Source of the DNA: JAGQIB01 sp041393395
GTDB lineage: Bacteria > ARS69
Length of the DNA stretch: 64,000 nt
NCBI GenBank assembly: GCA_041393395.1
Contig: JAWKKG010000008.1
Location: 1-64,000, forward strand
Reading direction: 5' to 3'
This document shows positions 24,301 to 33,907 of the stretch, one piece after another; positions within the stretch are counted from its first letter, which is position 1; every line of letters begins with the position of its first letter. A model generated the notes under the pieces. It worked only from the letters and a program-made list of their open reading frames with translations. It did no database searches and was not told the DNA's origin. Made by a program: the position numbers and the translations under genes.

Positions 24301-25395
24301 TCAGCCCAACCACCGTTCACAGGCGTCCGCGATCCGTTCGCGAGCACCCAGAGCCCCGGCGCGGCGCGCGCCGTCGGCCATGGCCTGCCGTCGCGCCGCG
24401 TCTCCCACGATTCCCTGCAACGTCGCCGCCAGCGCGTCTCCCGTCAACTCCCGCTCCGGCATCACGACCGCGCCGCCGTGCTCGGCGTGGCGACGCGCGT
24501 TGTCGGTCTGGTGATCCGCCGCCGCGTACGGGTACGGCACCAGGATCGCCGGCACGCCGGCCGCCGACAGCTCGGCCAGGGTCATCGCCCCCGCGCGCGT
24601 GACGGCCACGTCGGCCGCGGCGTAGGCATCGCCCATGTCGTTCAGGAACGGCACGGGGCGCACCCAGGACGGCAGGTCCTCCGCCGCGGCCCTCGCCTCC
24701 TCCGCGAGCGATTCGCCCGTCTGCACGAGCAGCGTGAAGCCCGGATCGGGGCCGAGGCGTCGCGCGGCGTCGAACGTGGCGCGGGTGAGCGCCCGCGCGC
24801 CCTGGCTGCCGCCGATCACCAGCACGAGCGGTCGGTCGGTCGGCAACCCGTGCGACGCGAGGAACCGGTCGCGCTGTCCGCGCTCGACGTCGGCGCGGAC
24901 GGGATTGCCGCTCACCACCGCGCGGCCACGTCGCCACAGACCGTCCCGGGCCGAGCCGTCGGCGAGATGCACCTCGCGGGCGAAGAGCGAGCCGAGCCGA
25001 GTGGCCACGCCGGGCCGCGCGTTCTGTTCGAGGACGAGCGTCGGAATGCCGAGCGCGGTCGCGAGCGCCACGAACGGGCCGGACACGTAACCCCCCGTCC
25101 CCACGACGAGTTGCGGGCTTTCCTTCCAGAGCAGGGCGAAGGATCCGAATGCCCCGGCCACGAGCCGGAACGGAAATGCGAGCCAGGAGACTCCGGGGCG
25201 ACGGGCGAACCCCGCGAGGGACACCTCCCTCACGTCGAAGCCGGCGCGGCGGATCCACTCGACCGCGCGCTTGCCCCGCGCCGTCGCGAACAGAACGGAG
25301 AGGTCGGAGCGGCGGGACACGAGCTCCTCCGCGACCGCGATCCCGGGATAGACGTGTCCGCCGGTGCCGGAGACGGCGATCAGGACCTTCCCCAC
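24301..25395 (-). CDS. murG: lipid II synthase MurG (GlcNAc transferase)
   Basis: MurG adds GlcNAc to lipid I at the inner membrane. The 364-residue GT-B protein opens V-L-I-A-V-S-G-T-G-G-H-V-Y-P-G, the first glycine-rich loop, and has the second donor loop G-G-S-Q-G-A-R. The UDP-GlcNAc site (A-L-S-A-A-G-V-P-type: A-E-L-S-A-A-G-V-P-A-I-L-V-P-Y-P) is intact. GTG start with GGGAG seven bases upstream; an earlier in-frame GTG adds 15 residues without family match. 91 bases separate it from ftsW. Confidence 0.97.
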   Translation of the reverse strand: MGKVLIAVSGTGGHVYPGIAVAEELVSRRSDLSVLFATARGKRAVEWIRRAGFDVREVSLAGFARRPGVSWLAFPFRLVAGAFGSFALLWKESPQLVVGTGGYVSGPFVALATALGIPTLVLEQNARPGVATRLGSLFAREVHLADGSARDGLWRRGRAVVSGNPVRADVERGQRDRFLASHGLPTDRPLVLVIGGSQGARALTRATFDAARRLGPDPGFTLLVQTGESLAEEARAAAEDLPSWVRPVPFLNDMGDAYAAADVAVTRAGAMTLAELSAAGVPAILVPYPYAAADHQTDNARRHAEHGGAVVMPERELTGDALAATLQGIVGDAARRQAMADGARRAGALGARERIADACERWLG

Positions 25396-25486
25396 CCCAC
25401 CACTCCCGGCCGTTGGGCCCCACCGCCCTGCGGCGGTCACTTCCTCCGCCGGGGACGTTCCCGGGGCGCTTCGAGGCGTCCCGCGG

Positions 25487-26629
25487 CTACCGGATCGCCG
25501 TTCGCACCCTTCCGGACGTCCCGGACGACCGCGCCGCGATCGACTGCAGGATCCCGACGCCGGCGAGGTTCACGAGCATCGCCGAGCCCCCGTAGCTGAG
25601 GAACGGGAGCGGGAGTCCGGTCGTCGGCGTGAGACCGACGACCACCGCAACGTTGAGGAAGGCCACGATGCCGATCATCGCGGTGATCCCCACCGCCAGG
25701 TAGCGGCCGAAGAGATCGCGGGCGCCGCGGGCGATGACGAGCCCGCGCCACACGAGAAGGCCGAAGAGTGCCACGATCGCCACGGTGCCGAGAAGCCCCA
25801 ATTCCTCGCCGAGCACCGCGAACACGAAGTCCGTGTGGCAGTCGGGGAGGAAGAAATCCGACTGACGACTCGCGCCGATCCCGCGACCGAACATCCCGCC
25901 CGAGCCGAGCGCCACGAGCGACTGGTGCAGCTGGAAGCTCGCGCCCATCGGATCCGCGTCCGGATTCAGGAACGCCGTGAACCGGCGGACGACGTGTCCC
26001 TTCTGCAGTGCAATCACGCCGAGGACGGGCATCGCGGCCGCGCCGGAGCTCATGAGGTGGGTCATCCGCGCGCCCCCCAGGAACAGCATGGTGACCGTGA
26101 TGAGCGTGAGCGACAGCACGTTGCCGAAGTTCGGTTGCATCATCAGCAACACGGCGAAGATCCCGAGCACCGTGACGATCGGCACGAAGCCGCGCTTGTA
26201 GTCGCGCACCCGGCCCTCGCCCTGGGCGAGAATCGAGGCGATGTAGGTCACGAGCGCGAGCTTCGCGATCTCGGCCGGCTGGATCACCATGAAGCCGACG
26301 TGGAGCCACCGCGTGGCGCCCTTCCTCGTCACCGCGAGCGGGTTCTCGGGGATCAAGGTGATCGCGAGCAGCAGCACGGCGACGCCCACGAGCGGCGCGG
26401 TGAGACGGTGGCGGAGGATCACCCGGTAGTCGAGCTGAGAGAACGCCACGAGGAGCACCAGACCGAACACGATCTTGGTGAGATGATTGACGATCATGCG
26501 CGTCGACGAGCCGAACCAGGCGGCCGACATCGACGTACTCGACGAAAACACCGTCACGCTCCCCAGCAGGAGCAGTGTGAGCACGACGCCGGACAGCACC
26601 CGGTCGCCTCGCCCCTTCCCCGCGGTCAT
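25487..26629 (-). CDS. ftsW: SEDS-family glycan polymerase/divisome protein FtsW
   Basis: A 380-residue multi-pass membrane protein of the SEDS family; FtsW polymerises septal glycan strands together with FtsI. About ten hydrophobic segments are visible. Family signatures: the W-L-H-V-G-F-M-V-I-Q-P-A-E-I-A-K-L block, H-T-D-F-V-F-A-V-L-G-E-E-L-G, and the C-terminal G-L-P-L-P-F-L-S-Y-G-G-S. The ATG start overlaps murD (ATGA). Position between murD and murG is the standard dcw place for ftsW rather than rodA. Confidence 0.96.
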   Translation of the reverse strand: MTAGKGRGDRVLSGVVLTLLLLGSVTVFSSSTSMSAAWFGSSTRMIVNHLTKIVFGLVLLVAFSQLDYRVILRHRLTAPLVGVAVLLLAITLIPENPLAVTRKGATRWLHVGFMVIQPAEIAKLALVTYIASILAQGEGRVRDYKRGFVPIVTVLGIFAVLLMMQPNFGNVLSLTLITVTMLFLGGARMTHLMSSGAAAMPVLGVIALQKGHVVRRFTAFLNPDADPMGASFQLHQSLVALGSGGMFGRGIGASRQSDFFLPDCHTDFVFAVLGEELGLLGTVAIVALFGLLVWRGLVIARGARDLFGRYLAVGITAMIGIVAFLNVAVVVGLTPTTGLPLPFLSYGGSAMLVNLAGVGILQSIAARSSGTSGRVRTAIR

Positions 26630-28020
26630 CGCGTCCCCCCTTCGGTGACTCTCTCCCGGACGATCTCGCGGAACCGATCGCCCCGGTGGGCGTAGTTCTT
26701 GAACTGATCGAAACTCGAGCATCCCGGCGAGAACAGCACACGCTCTCCCGGGCCGGCCTCCGCGGCCGCGAGCGCGACCGCCGTTTCCAGATCCCCCGCG
26801 ACGACGGTGCGCACCGCACCCCGCCAGGCGACGTCCATCGCGGGCGCTCCCTCGCCGATCAGGAAGACCACGCGCGCGCCGGCGGCGACGGTCTGCCGCA
26901 GCGGTGAGAAGTCCACGCCCTTCGTCACGCCTCCCGCGATCAGGAGCGTCGGCCGCTCCGGATCCAGCGCGGCGGCGAGCGAGCCGGGGTTCGTGCTCTT
27001 GGAATCGTTGATCCAGGTGACGCCGTTCGCCTCCCGCACGATCTCCATGCGGTGGGGCATGGCGGCGAAGCTCCGCGCGCCGGCCGCGATCGCGGCGTCG
27101 GGCAGACCGATACGGTGAGCGCAGGCGGCCGCCGCGAGCAGGTTCTCCACGTTGTGCCGGCCGGCGAGGTGCCAGTCGGCGAGGGCCAGGACGGAGCGGC
27201 TTCCGGCGTCGTCGCTCAGGAAGAGGTGCTCCGCATCCGTCCAGGTTCCGGGCCGCGACTCGGACCGCGTCGAGAACGTCCAGATCGCCGACGGGATTCG
27301 CGACGCGAGGCGCATCACGTCGGGATCGTCCGCGTTCAGGACGGCGGTGTCGCTCGCGCGCTGGTGCGCGAACAGGCGAGCCTTGGATTCGGTGTAGTGC
27401 TCGTGATCGGGATGCCAGTCGAGGTGGTCCGGCGTGAGATTCAGCAGTGCGCCGACCTCCGGCGCGAACTCACGGCACAGGAAGAGCTGAAAGCTCGAGA
27501 TCTCCACCACGCACAGGTCCGGCGACGTACCCGCAATCTCCGACAGCGGCGTGCCGACGTTTCCCACCACCGCCGTCTCACGGCCCGCGGCGCGCCCCAT
27601 GGCGCCCACCAGCTCCGTCGTCGTCGTCTTGCCGTTCGTGCCCGTGATCGCGACGGTCGGCGCGTCGACGTGCCACCACCCGAGCTCGAGCTCGGAGTGC
27701 ACGGGCAGCCCGGTGCGCAATGCCGCGGCCAGCACGGGGTTCGTGGGCGGCACGCCCGGACTCGCGATGACGAGATCCGCGCCGGCGAGCACCGCCTCGT
27801 CCATGCGCCCGAGCCAGGCGTCGCCGCCCGGCACCGAGCCCGGGGCCACCGCGAGCGCTGTGGCGTCCTTCGTGTCCGTGACGCGCGGCCGCGCCCCCTC
27901 TCGCGCGAGGAGGGCCGCCGCCGCCTTGCCGCTCCGGCCGTAGCCGAGCACCACGGCCGTGGCGCCGTTCAGGGCGGGTCCGCGGGAGCGCGTCCGGTTC
28001 ATCGTCAGGGTCTCCGTCAT
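26626..28020 (-). CDS. murD: UDP-N-acetylmuramoylalanine-D-glutamate ligase MurD
   Basis: MurD ligates D-Glu to UDP-MurNAc-L-Ala. The 464-residue protein has the UDP-binding V-V-L-G-Y-G-R-S-G-K-A segment, ATP loop I-T-G-T-N-G-K-T-T-T-T, N-L-T-P-D-H-L-D-W-H, and the C-terminal ligase part W-I-N-D-S-K-S-T-N with F-S-P-G-C-S-S-F-D-Q-F. The ATG at 28020 overlaps the mraY stop (ATGA); a second ATG six codons on is possible. MurD and ftsW also overlap. Confidence 0.97.
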   Translation of the reverse strand: MTETLTMNRTRSRGPALNGATAVVLGYGRSGKAAAALLAREGARPRVTDTKDATALAVAPGSVPGGDAWLGRMDEAVLAGADLVIASPGVPPTNPVLAAALRTGLPVHSELELGWWHVDAPTVAITGTNGKTTTTELVGAMGRAAGRETAVVGNVGTPLSEIAGTSPDLCVVEISSFQLFLCREFAPEVGALLNLTPDHLDWHPDHEHYTESKARLFAHQRASDTAVLNADDPDVMRLASRIPSAIWTFSTRSESRPGTWTDAEHLFLSDDAGSRSVLALADWHLAGRHNVENLLAAAACAHRIGLPDAAIAAGARSFAAMPHRMEIVREANGVTWINDSKSTNPGSLAAALDPERPTLLIAGGVTKGVDFSPLRQTVAAGARVVFLIGEGAPAMDVAWRGAVRTVVAGDLETAVALAAAEAGPGERVLFSPGCSSFDQFKNYAHRGDRFREIVRERVTEGGTR

Positions 28021-29099
28021 CGCAGCTTGAGCGTGGAGAGGGACAGCACCGCGAGCAGCCCCGCGATGATCCAGAAGCGCACGACCACCTTGTTCTCGTT
28101 CCAGCCGAGCAGCTCGAAGTGATGGTGGATCGGCGCCATCCGGAAGATGCGCTTTCCGGTCAGCCGGAACGAGCCGACCTGCAGGATCACGGACAGCGCC
28201 TCCGCCACGAAAACGCCGCCCGCGATCGCGAGCACGAACTCCATCTTGAGCAGCACGGCCACGATGCCGAGCGCGCCGCCGAGCGCGAGGGAGCCGGTGT
28301 CGCCCATGAACACCTCGGCCGGGTGCGAGTTGTACCAGAGGAATCCCACGGAGGCGCCGAACAGGGAGGCGCAGAAGATCGAGAGCTCTCCCGCCCCCGG
28401 CATGTACAGGATCTGCAGGTAGTCGGCGAACTTCGCGTGACCCGAAACGTAGGCGAGACCGGCGAACGCGATCGCGGCGAACACCGTGATGCCGATCGCG
28501 AGACCGTCCAGACCATCGGTGAGGTTCACCGCGTTCGACGCGCCGGTGAGCACGAAGATCACGAACGGCACGTACAGCCAGCCGAGATCGAGCATGCGTT
28601 CCTTGAAGAACGGGACCGTGATGGACGTCGCCGCCTCGCGCGGCACGAGCTGCAGGACGACGAGCCCGACGACGAGACCGATCGAGATCTGGCCGAACAG
28701 CTTCGCCCGCCCCACGAGGCCGCGGTTCTGCTTGCGGACCGTCTGCAGGTAGTCATCCAGGAAGCCGATCGCGCCGAGCGCGAGCGTGACGCCGAGCGCG
28801 ACCTGCACCTCGCGGTTCGCGGGATCCGCCCACAGGATGGTCGGGATCGCGATCGCCGCGAGGATGAGCACGCCGCCCATGGTGGGCGTGCCGGTCTTCT
28901 TCTGATGTGCCTCGGGCCCCTCCTGGCGCACGTGCTTCACGGCGCCGAACTGCCGCAGCTTCGCGATCACCCAGGGGCCGAGCGCGAGCGAGAGGAGGAA
29001 CGCGGTGATCGCCGCGTACGCCGCGCGGAACGTGATGTAGCGGAACACGTTGAAGAAGAAGACGTTGTCCCGGAGCGGATACAGGAGCTCGTACAGCAT
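28017..29099 (-). CDS. mraY: phospho-MurNAc-pentapeptide transferase MraY
   Basis: MraY moves phospho-MurNAc-pentapeptide to undecaprenyl phosphate, making lipid I. The 360-residue protein has about ten membrane helices and all signature acidic residues: G-F-L-D-D-Y-L-Q, N-L-T-D-G-L-D-G-L-A, and the M-A-P-I-H-H-H-F-E-L-L-G-W motif. N-terminal M-L-Y-E-L-L-Y-P-L is typical. The ATG shares one base with the murF stop (TGATG). Confidence 0.98.
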   Translation of the reverse strand: MLYELLYPLRDNVFFFNVFRYITFRAAYAAITAFLLSLALGPWVIAKLRQFGAVKHVRQEGPEAHQKKTGTPTMGGVLILAAIAIPTILWADPANREVQVALGVTLALGAIGFLDDYLQTVRKQNRGLVGRAKLFGQISIGLVVGLVVLQLVPREAATSITVPFFKERMLDLGWLYVPFVIFVLTGASNAVNLTDGLDGLAIGITVFAAIAFAGLAYVSGHAKFADYLQILYMPGAGELSIFCASLFGASVGFLWYNSHPAEVFMGDTGSLALGGALGIVAVLLKMEFVLAIAGGVFVAEALSVILQVGSFRLTGKRIFRMAPIHHHFELLGWNENKVVVRFWIIAGLLAVLSLSTLKLR

Positions 29100-30487
29100 C
29101 AGGCGCCCTCCCCCGCCGGCGCGAGCGCGCGCACCACGCGGTCGAGTCCGACGCCGCGACTGCCCTTGATCAGCACGAGGTCGCCGGGAGCCACGAGACC
29201 GGCCAGCAGCTCGCTCGCGTGCTCCGCCGTTTCCACGTGATGCCACTCGCCCCCGCCCGCGGCCGGCCGCGCCGCGAAGGCCGCGCGCGACTCCGATCCC
29301 ACGAAGACGACGAGATCCAGCCCGAGGCCCGCGACCTTCGCCCCGAGCTCGGCATGGAAGTCCTCCGACTCCGTGCCCAGCTCGAGCATGTCGCCGAGCA
29401 CCGCGATCCGTCGGCCGGTCGTCGCCGCTCCGACGAGCCACGACAGCGCGACGTCGACCGAGCGCGGATTCGAGTTGTAGCTGTCGTCCGCGATCGTGAC
29501 GCCGTTCCGCTCCAGGAGTGCGAGGCGACCCGGCACGCCGGTGAACGTCGCGAGCCGGCCGACCGCCTCCGCGGGCGACACGCCGAGCGACTCGGCGAAC
29601 GCGAGCGCGAACAGCGCGTTCTTCGCCTGGTGCCGCCCCGGCACGGAGAGCACGAGACGGTGCTCGCGCCAGAGGAACGTCGCGCGGCCGGCGGCGTCGA
29701 GCTGCAGGTCGCGCGGAGCGAGATCGTTGTCCTCGGCGAAACCGACCCGCGTCACCCGGCCGTACTTCTCGGCCGCGGCCACGAGCTCGGGATCGTCGCC
29801 ATCCACCAGACGCAGCGCGTCGGACGGAAGATCCGAGAACAGCGAGAGCTTCTCGGTGCGCACGCCCGCGATCGACCCGAAACCCTCGAGGTGCGCGGGC
29901 GCCACGTTCGTCACGGCGGCCGCCGCGGGGCGTACGAGCGACGCGAGGCGCGCGATCTCCCCGAGCGCCGAAGCGCCCACTTCCAGAACGGCGACGTCCG
30001 GCGTCTCGCGCGAGTCCAGGATCGTGCGCGCGAGGCCGACCATCGTGTTGAAGTTGCCGGGCGAGCGGAGAACGTCGCCGAGACCGCCGAGCACGTGCGC
30101 GGTCATCTCCTTGACGGTCGTCTTGCCGGCGGAGCCGGTCACGGCCACGACGGGACACGTCCACGTCGCGCGGACGCGGCGCGCCAGCGCGACGAGCGCC
30201 TCCATCGGATCGGCCACCTTCAGCGCGGCGCGTCCGGGCGGGATCTCTCCCGTCCAGTCGTTCGGCACCACCACGACGGAACAGCCGGACCCGAAGGCGG
30301 CCGGGACGAACTGCACGCCCCGATGCCTCGCCCCGTCGAGTGCGAAGAACGCCGCACCCGGTCGGGACTCCCGGCTGTCCGTCGTGGCGGCGGCGAAGTG
30401 CGCCTCCGCGCGGCCGAGGAGCGTCGCACCGATCATTCCCGCGACCTCTCCCGCGGTCCAATCCGCCACGACCACCTCCGCGATCAT
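29099..30487 (-). CDS. murF: UDP-MurNAc-tripeptide-D-alanyl-D-alanine ligase MurF
   Basis: MurF adds the D-Ala-D-Ala dipeptide, the last cytoplasmic precursor step. 462 residues: N-terminal UDP-sugar domain (T-D-S-R-E-S-R-P-G), ATP-binding V-T-G-S-A-G-K-T-T-V-K-E, N-V-A-P-A-H-L-E-G-F, and D-D-S-Y-N-S-N-P-R-S in the C-terminal half. ATGA overlap with murE upstream. The ddl gene that makes its dipeptide substrate is not in this cluster. Confidence 0.97.
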   Translation of the reverse strand: MIAEVVVADWTAGEVAGMIGATLLGRAEAHFAAATTDSRESRPGAAFFALDGARHRGVQFVPAAFGSGCSVVVVPNDWTGEIPPGRAALKVADPMEALVALARRVRATWTCPVVAVTGSAGKTTVKEMTAHVLGGLGDVLRSPGNFNTMVGLARTILDSRETPDVAVLEVGASALGEIARLASLVRPAAAAVTNVAPAHLEGFGSIAGVRTEKLSLFSDLPSDALRLVDGDDPELVAAAEKYGRVTRVGFAEDNDLAPRDLQLDAAGRATFLWREHRLVLSVPGRHQAKNALFALAFAESLGVSPAEAVGRLATFTGVPGRLALLERNGVTIADDSYNSNPRSVDVALSWLVGAATTGRRIAVLGDMLELGTESEDFHAELGAKVAGLGLDLVVFVGSESRAAFAARPAAGGGEWHHVETAEHASELLAGLVAPGDLVLIKGSRGVGLDRVVRALAPAGEGA

Positions 30488-32010
30488 GCGTCTCCCCGGT
30501 TCCCGGCCGTTCCGGCGGAGTCCCGCCCGGAAGCGAGCCGGGCGAGGATCGCCCGCTCGTCGAAGGGGTGCTTCACCCCCGCGACTTCCTGATAGCGCTC
30601 GTGCCCCTTGCCGAGCGCGAGAACCACATCTCCGGGTCGCGCCGCGTCGACGGCCCACGCCAGCGCGAGTTCCCGGTCCAGCTCGATCCGGACCTTCGCA
30701 CGGTCCGCCACGCCACCGAGCATCTCCTCCACGATCGCGACGGGATCCTCGGTGCGCGGGTTGTCCGACGTGAACACCGCCACGTCGGCGAGCGCCGCTA
30801 CGAGACCGCCCATCGTGGCGCGCTTGCCGCGATCCCGATCGCCGCCGCAGCCCATGATCACGATCACGCGACCGGAGCCGAGCTTGCGGGCGACCTCGAG
30901 CGCGCGACGCACGCCGTCTTCCGTGTGTGCATAGTCGACCCAGGCGTCGAACGTGCCGGCGTGGACCCGCTCGAACCGTCCCGGCGGCGCGGTGGCCTGG
31001 TCGAGGCCGGCCGCGATCTGTTCCGTGGGGACGCCGAGCGTCCATGCGAGTCCGGCGGCCGCGAGCGCGTTCTTGACGTTGTGCTCGCCCGGCAACGGCA
31101 GCTGCACGTCGGCTGCGCCGTCCGGCGTCTCGAGACGGAACCGCACGGAGGCTCGGAGCACCTCCACGTTCCGGGCGCGGACGTCCGCTCCGTCCTGCAG
31201 ACCGAAGCGCAAGGCGGCGTGTCCCGCTCCGACCACGTCACTCCACGGATCGCCGGCCGCGAGGATCGCGCGCGGTCCCCTGCGCGCGTCCCCCCGGCCG
31301 AGCAGATCCGCGAACAACCGGCGCTTCGATTGCGCGTACGCCTCCATCGTGTGGTGCCAGTCGAGATGTTCCGGCGTGAGATTGAGGAAGGCGCACGCGG
31401 CGAAGCGCGTGCCGTCCACGCGATAGAGATCGAGCGCGTGCGACGACACCTCCATCGCCAGGACGTCGGCGCCGGCCTCGGCCGCCGCCAGCAGCGACGC
31501 CTGCAGCTCGGGCGCCTCCGGCGTCGTCCGCTCCTGCGGATGCTCGCGGCCGGGCAGGAACGCACCGAGCGTGCCGAGCACGGCCGGCCGACGCCCCGCC
31601 GCCGCGAAGATCGAGCGCAGCAGGAACGTCGTGGTCGTCTTCCCGTTCGTGCCGGTCACACCGATCACGTCGAGTCGATGCGACGGATCGCCGAACGCGC
31701 GCGCGGCGAGCAGCGCGGCGGCCTGCCGCGGACGCTCCGCCACGAGCCAAGCACCGGTCGCGGGGGGCTGCGCATCCACATCCGCCACCACCCCCGTCGC
31801 CCCCCGCGCCAGTGCCTCGTTCGCGAACTTCATGCCGTCGAACTGTGCGCCCCGCACCGCGACGAACAGATCCCCGGGCTCCACCGCCCGCGAGTCGAGA
31901 CGCACTCGCTTCACGTCCCGCTCGGACCCACGCACCACCCTGAGCCCGGGAATCCCGTTCGCCAGTTCGGCCACCGACCTGCCGGTTCTCTCCACGATGC
32001 CCGCGCTCAC
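30484..32010 (-). CDS. murE: UDP-MurNAc-L-Ala-D-Glu-meso-DAP ligase MurE
   Basis: MurE adds the third peptide residue. The 508-residue protein has the ATP loop V-T-G-T-N-G-K-T-T-T-T, N-L-T-P-E-H-L-D-W-H, and D-N-P-R at residues 416-419, the motif that selects meso-diaminopimelate over lysine. This indicates DAP-type peptidoglycan. The GTG start overlaps the ftsI stop (GTGA) and has GGAGG four bases upstream. The N-terminal S-R-A-V-E-P-G-D-L-F-V-A segment is the usual UDP-MurNAc-binding part. Confidence 0.97.
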   Translation of the reverse strand: MSAGIVERTGRSVAELANGIPGLRVVRGSERDVKRVRLDSRAVEPGDLFVAVRGAQFDGMKFANEALARGATGVVADVDAQPPATGAWLVAERPRQAAALLAARAFGDPSHRLDVIGVTGTNGKTTTTFLLRSIFAAAGRRPAVLGTLGAFLPGREHPQERTTPEAPELQASLLAAAEAGADVLAMEVSSHALDLYRVDGTRFAACAFLNLTPEHLDWHHTMEAYAQSKRRLFADLLGRGDARRGPRAILAAGDPWSDVVGAGHAALRFGLQDGADVRARNVEVLRASVRFRLETPDGAADVQLPLPGEHNVKNALAAAGLAWTLGVPTEQIAAGLDQATAPPGRFERVHAGTFDAWVDYAHTEDGVRRALEVARKLGSGRVIVIMGCGGDRDRGKRATMGGLVAALADVAVFTSDNPRTEDPVAIVEEMLGGVADRAKVRIELDRELALAWAVDAARPGDVVLALGKGHERYQEVAGVKHPFDERAILARLASGRDSAGTAGNRGDA

Positions 32011-33557
32011 CCTTCCTCCCGCTCCGGGCTGTCCGCCCGGGCGATCATCGGGGCGCGCTGCGCGAGCAGCGTGCCTTCCACGATGCGGCGGAAGCAGGGC
32101 GCGGCCACGAGACCGCCGTCCCCGGCGCCCGCCGGTCGATCCACCACCACCGCGCCCACGATCTGCGGATCGTCGGCGGGAACGAAACCCGCGAAGACGG
32201 ACACGTGACGACTCCGGTCGTACGCGCCGGTCTCGGCGTCGAACCACTGCGCGGTGCCGGTCTTGCCGGCGACACTCACGCCGGGGATGCCGGCCTGATC
32301 GCCCGTCCCGCGTTCCACGACCTGGGTGAGGATGCGCGTGAGCTCGTGCGCCGTCTCCGGCGACATCACCCGCCGGACACGACGCACGGGGAACGTCCGC
32401 TCGCGACGTCCCTCGGCGGAACGAACCTCACGCACCACCCGCGGCGTCAACAGCACGCCGTCGTTCGCGACCGCGGCATACGCGCACGCGAGCTGCAGCG
32501 GCGTCACCGCGACTTCCTGTCCGATCGAGACCGTCTCGAGCGAGCGGCCCGACCAGTTCGCCGGCCGGCGCAGGATTCCGCTGACCTCTCCCGGCAACTC
32601 GATCCCGGTGATGCAGCCGAACCCGAACGCGCGCGCGTAGTCGTAGAGCGTGTCCGGACCGAGCTTGCGCGCGAACTGGGCCGTGGCCGTATTGATCGAC
32701 TGCACGATCGTCTCCTCGAGGGAGACGCGACCGAAGTCCTTGCGATCCCGCAACGTCGTTCCGCCCGCGAGCTCGAGACGCTCGTACGAGTCCACGCGGG
32801 TGCCCGGGGACGCGAGCCCTTCCTCCAGGCACGCGGCGGCGGTCACGACCTTGAACGTCGAGCCCGGCTCGAGCAGATCGGCCAGCGCGCGGAGCCGACG
32901 ATGATCGGCGGGCGCGCTGCCCGGCTTCGCGGGGTCGTAGTCCGGGAACGAGCCCATCGCGAGCACGTCGCCGGTGCGCGGATCGAGCAGCACGCCGGTG
33001 GACGCGAGCGCACCCGTCGACCGCACCACCCGCTCCAGCTCCCGCTCCAGCACCGCCTGCATCGTGGGGTCGATCGTGAGCACGATGTGCGAACCGTCGC
33101 GCGGCGAACGGAGATCGTTGCCGGGCATCGTGGCGAGGTGGCCGCGGGCGTTCGCGCTCACGATCCGGAAACCGTCGCGGCCGCGGAGCTCGGGCTCGAA
33201 CGCCAGCTCCACGCCCTCGCGACCGAGACCGTCGCGCGCGACGAAGCCCAGCACCTGCGAGGCGAGCTCGCCGCGCGGATAGATCCGCTCCTCCGGCAGG
33301 TCACCACGCCGGCTCGCGCGCAGGGTGATCGCGAGCGGTTCGCCGTCGCGATCGAGGATGGACCCGCGCGCCGCGGGCAACGCCATCTTGCGCTGCTGCT
33401 GGGTGCGGGCCTGATTCCGGAGGGGCTCCGCCTCGAAGACCTGGACCTGTACCAGCCGCGCGACGACCAGGCCTCCGAGAACGAGAGCCACCCCGAGCAT
33501 GACGAGGCTCCGGCCGAGGAAGCGGTCGCCTTTCGGCTGCGCCTTCTTCCTTCTCAT
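32007..33557 (-). CDS. ftsI: division transpeptidase FtsI (PBP3)
   Basis: Monofunctional class B penicillin-binding protein that crosslinks septal peptidoglycan. 516 residues: short basic N-terminus, one membrane helix (about 18-38), dimerisation/pedestal domain with R-G-S-I-L-D-R-D-G, then the transpeptidase domain. Active-site motifs: S233-T-F-K236, S-I-N, and K432-T-G-T. No PASTA domain follows, unlike Firmicute or some spirochaete PBPs. The ATG overlaps the ftsL stop (ATGA) and murE follows with GTGA. Confidence 0.97.
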   Translation of the reverse strand: MRRKKAQPKGDRFLGRSLVMLGVALVLGGLVVARLVQVQVFEAEPLRNQARTQQQRKMALPAARGSILDRDGEPLAITLRASRRGDLPEERIYPRGELASQVLGFVARDGLGREGVELAFEPELRGRDGFRIVSANARGHLATMPGNDLRSPRDGSHIVLTIDPTMQAVLERELERVVRSTGALASTGVLLDPRTGDVLAMGSFPDYDPAKPGSAPADHRRLRALADLLEPGSTFKVVTAAACLEEGLASPGTRVDSYERLELAGGTTLRDRKDFGRVSLEETIVQSINTATAQFARKLGPDTLYDYARAFGFGCITGIELPGEVSGILRRPANWSGRSLETVSIGQEVAVTPLQLACAYAAVANDGVLLTPRVVREVRSAEGRRERTFPVRRVRRVMSPETAHELTRILTQVVERGTGDQAGIPGVSVAGKTGTAQWFDAETGAYDRSRHVSVFAGFVPADDPQIVGAVVVDRPAGAGDGGLVAAPCFRRIVEGTLLAQRAPMIARADSPEREEG

Positions 33558-33907
33558 CGCCGGTCCTCCGATTCGTTCCGTGCGATCCAGACGACCTGCT
33601 GCGATTTCGGCTCGCGGAGACCGAGCGCCTTCGCGCGCGGCTCGAGCTCTTCCCAGGTCGACAGTCGCGATTTCTCTCCCGTGAGCTTCCAGCGCGCGTG
33701 CTGCAGCGCGTCGCGGCGGGCGAGCAGCTCGTCCTGCCGACGCAGCTCCTCGCACACCTCCATCCGGCACCAGACGGCCGCGAAGAGGAGCGGGAAACCG
33801 AGAAGGGCCGCGGCCGTCCACCCCAGCACCCTCTTCCGTTCCCGTCGATGACGGCGAGCGACCTTCGCGGCCTCTCCCGCTCTCTCCGCGCGGTTCGTCT
33901 CGGTCAC
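33554..33907 (-). CDS. ftsL: cell-division protein FtsL-like
   Basis: A 117-residue single-pass protein between rsmH and ftsI, the standard ftsL position. A basic cytoplasmic N-terminus (about 1-30, many Arg) leads into one helix (V-L-G-W-T-A-A-A-L-L-G-F-P-L-L-F-A-A) and a periplasmic coiled coil (E-L-R-R-Q-D-E-L-L-A-R-R-D-A-L). The A-L-G-L-R-E-P-K tail is an FtsL-like ending. Sequence similarity in this family is low, so the call rests on place, size and layout. GTG start, GTGA overlap with rsmH. Confidence 0.85.
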   Translation of the reverse strand: MTETNRAERAGEAAKVARRHRRERKRVLGWTAAALLGFPLLFAAVWCRMEVCEELRRQDELLARRDALQHARWKLTGEKSRLSTWEELEPRAKALGLREPKSQQVVWIARNESEDRR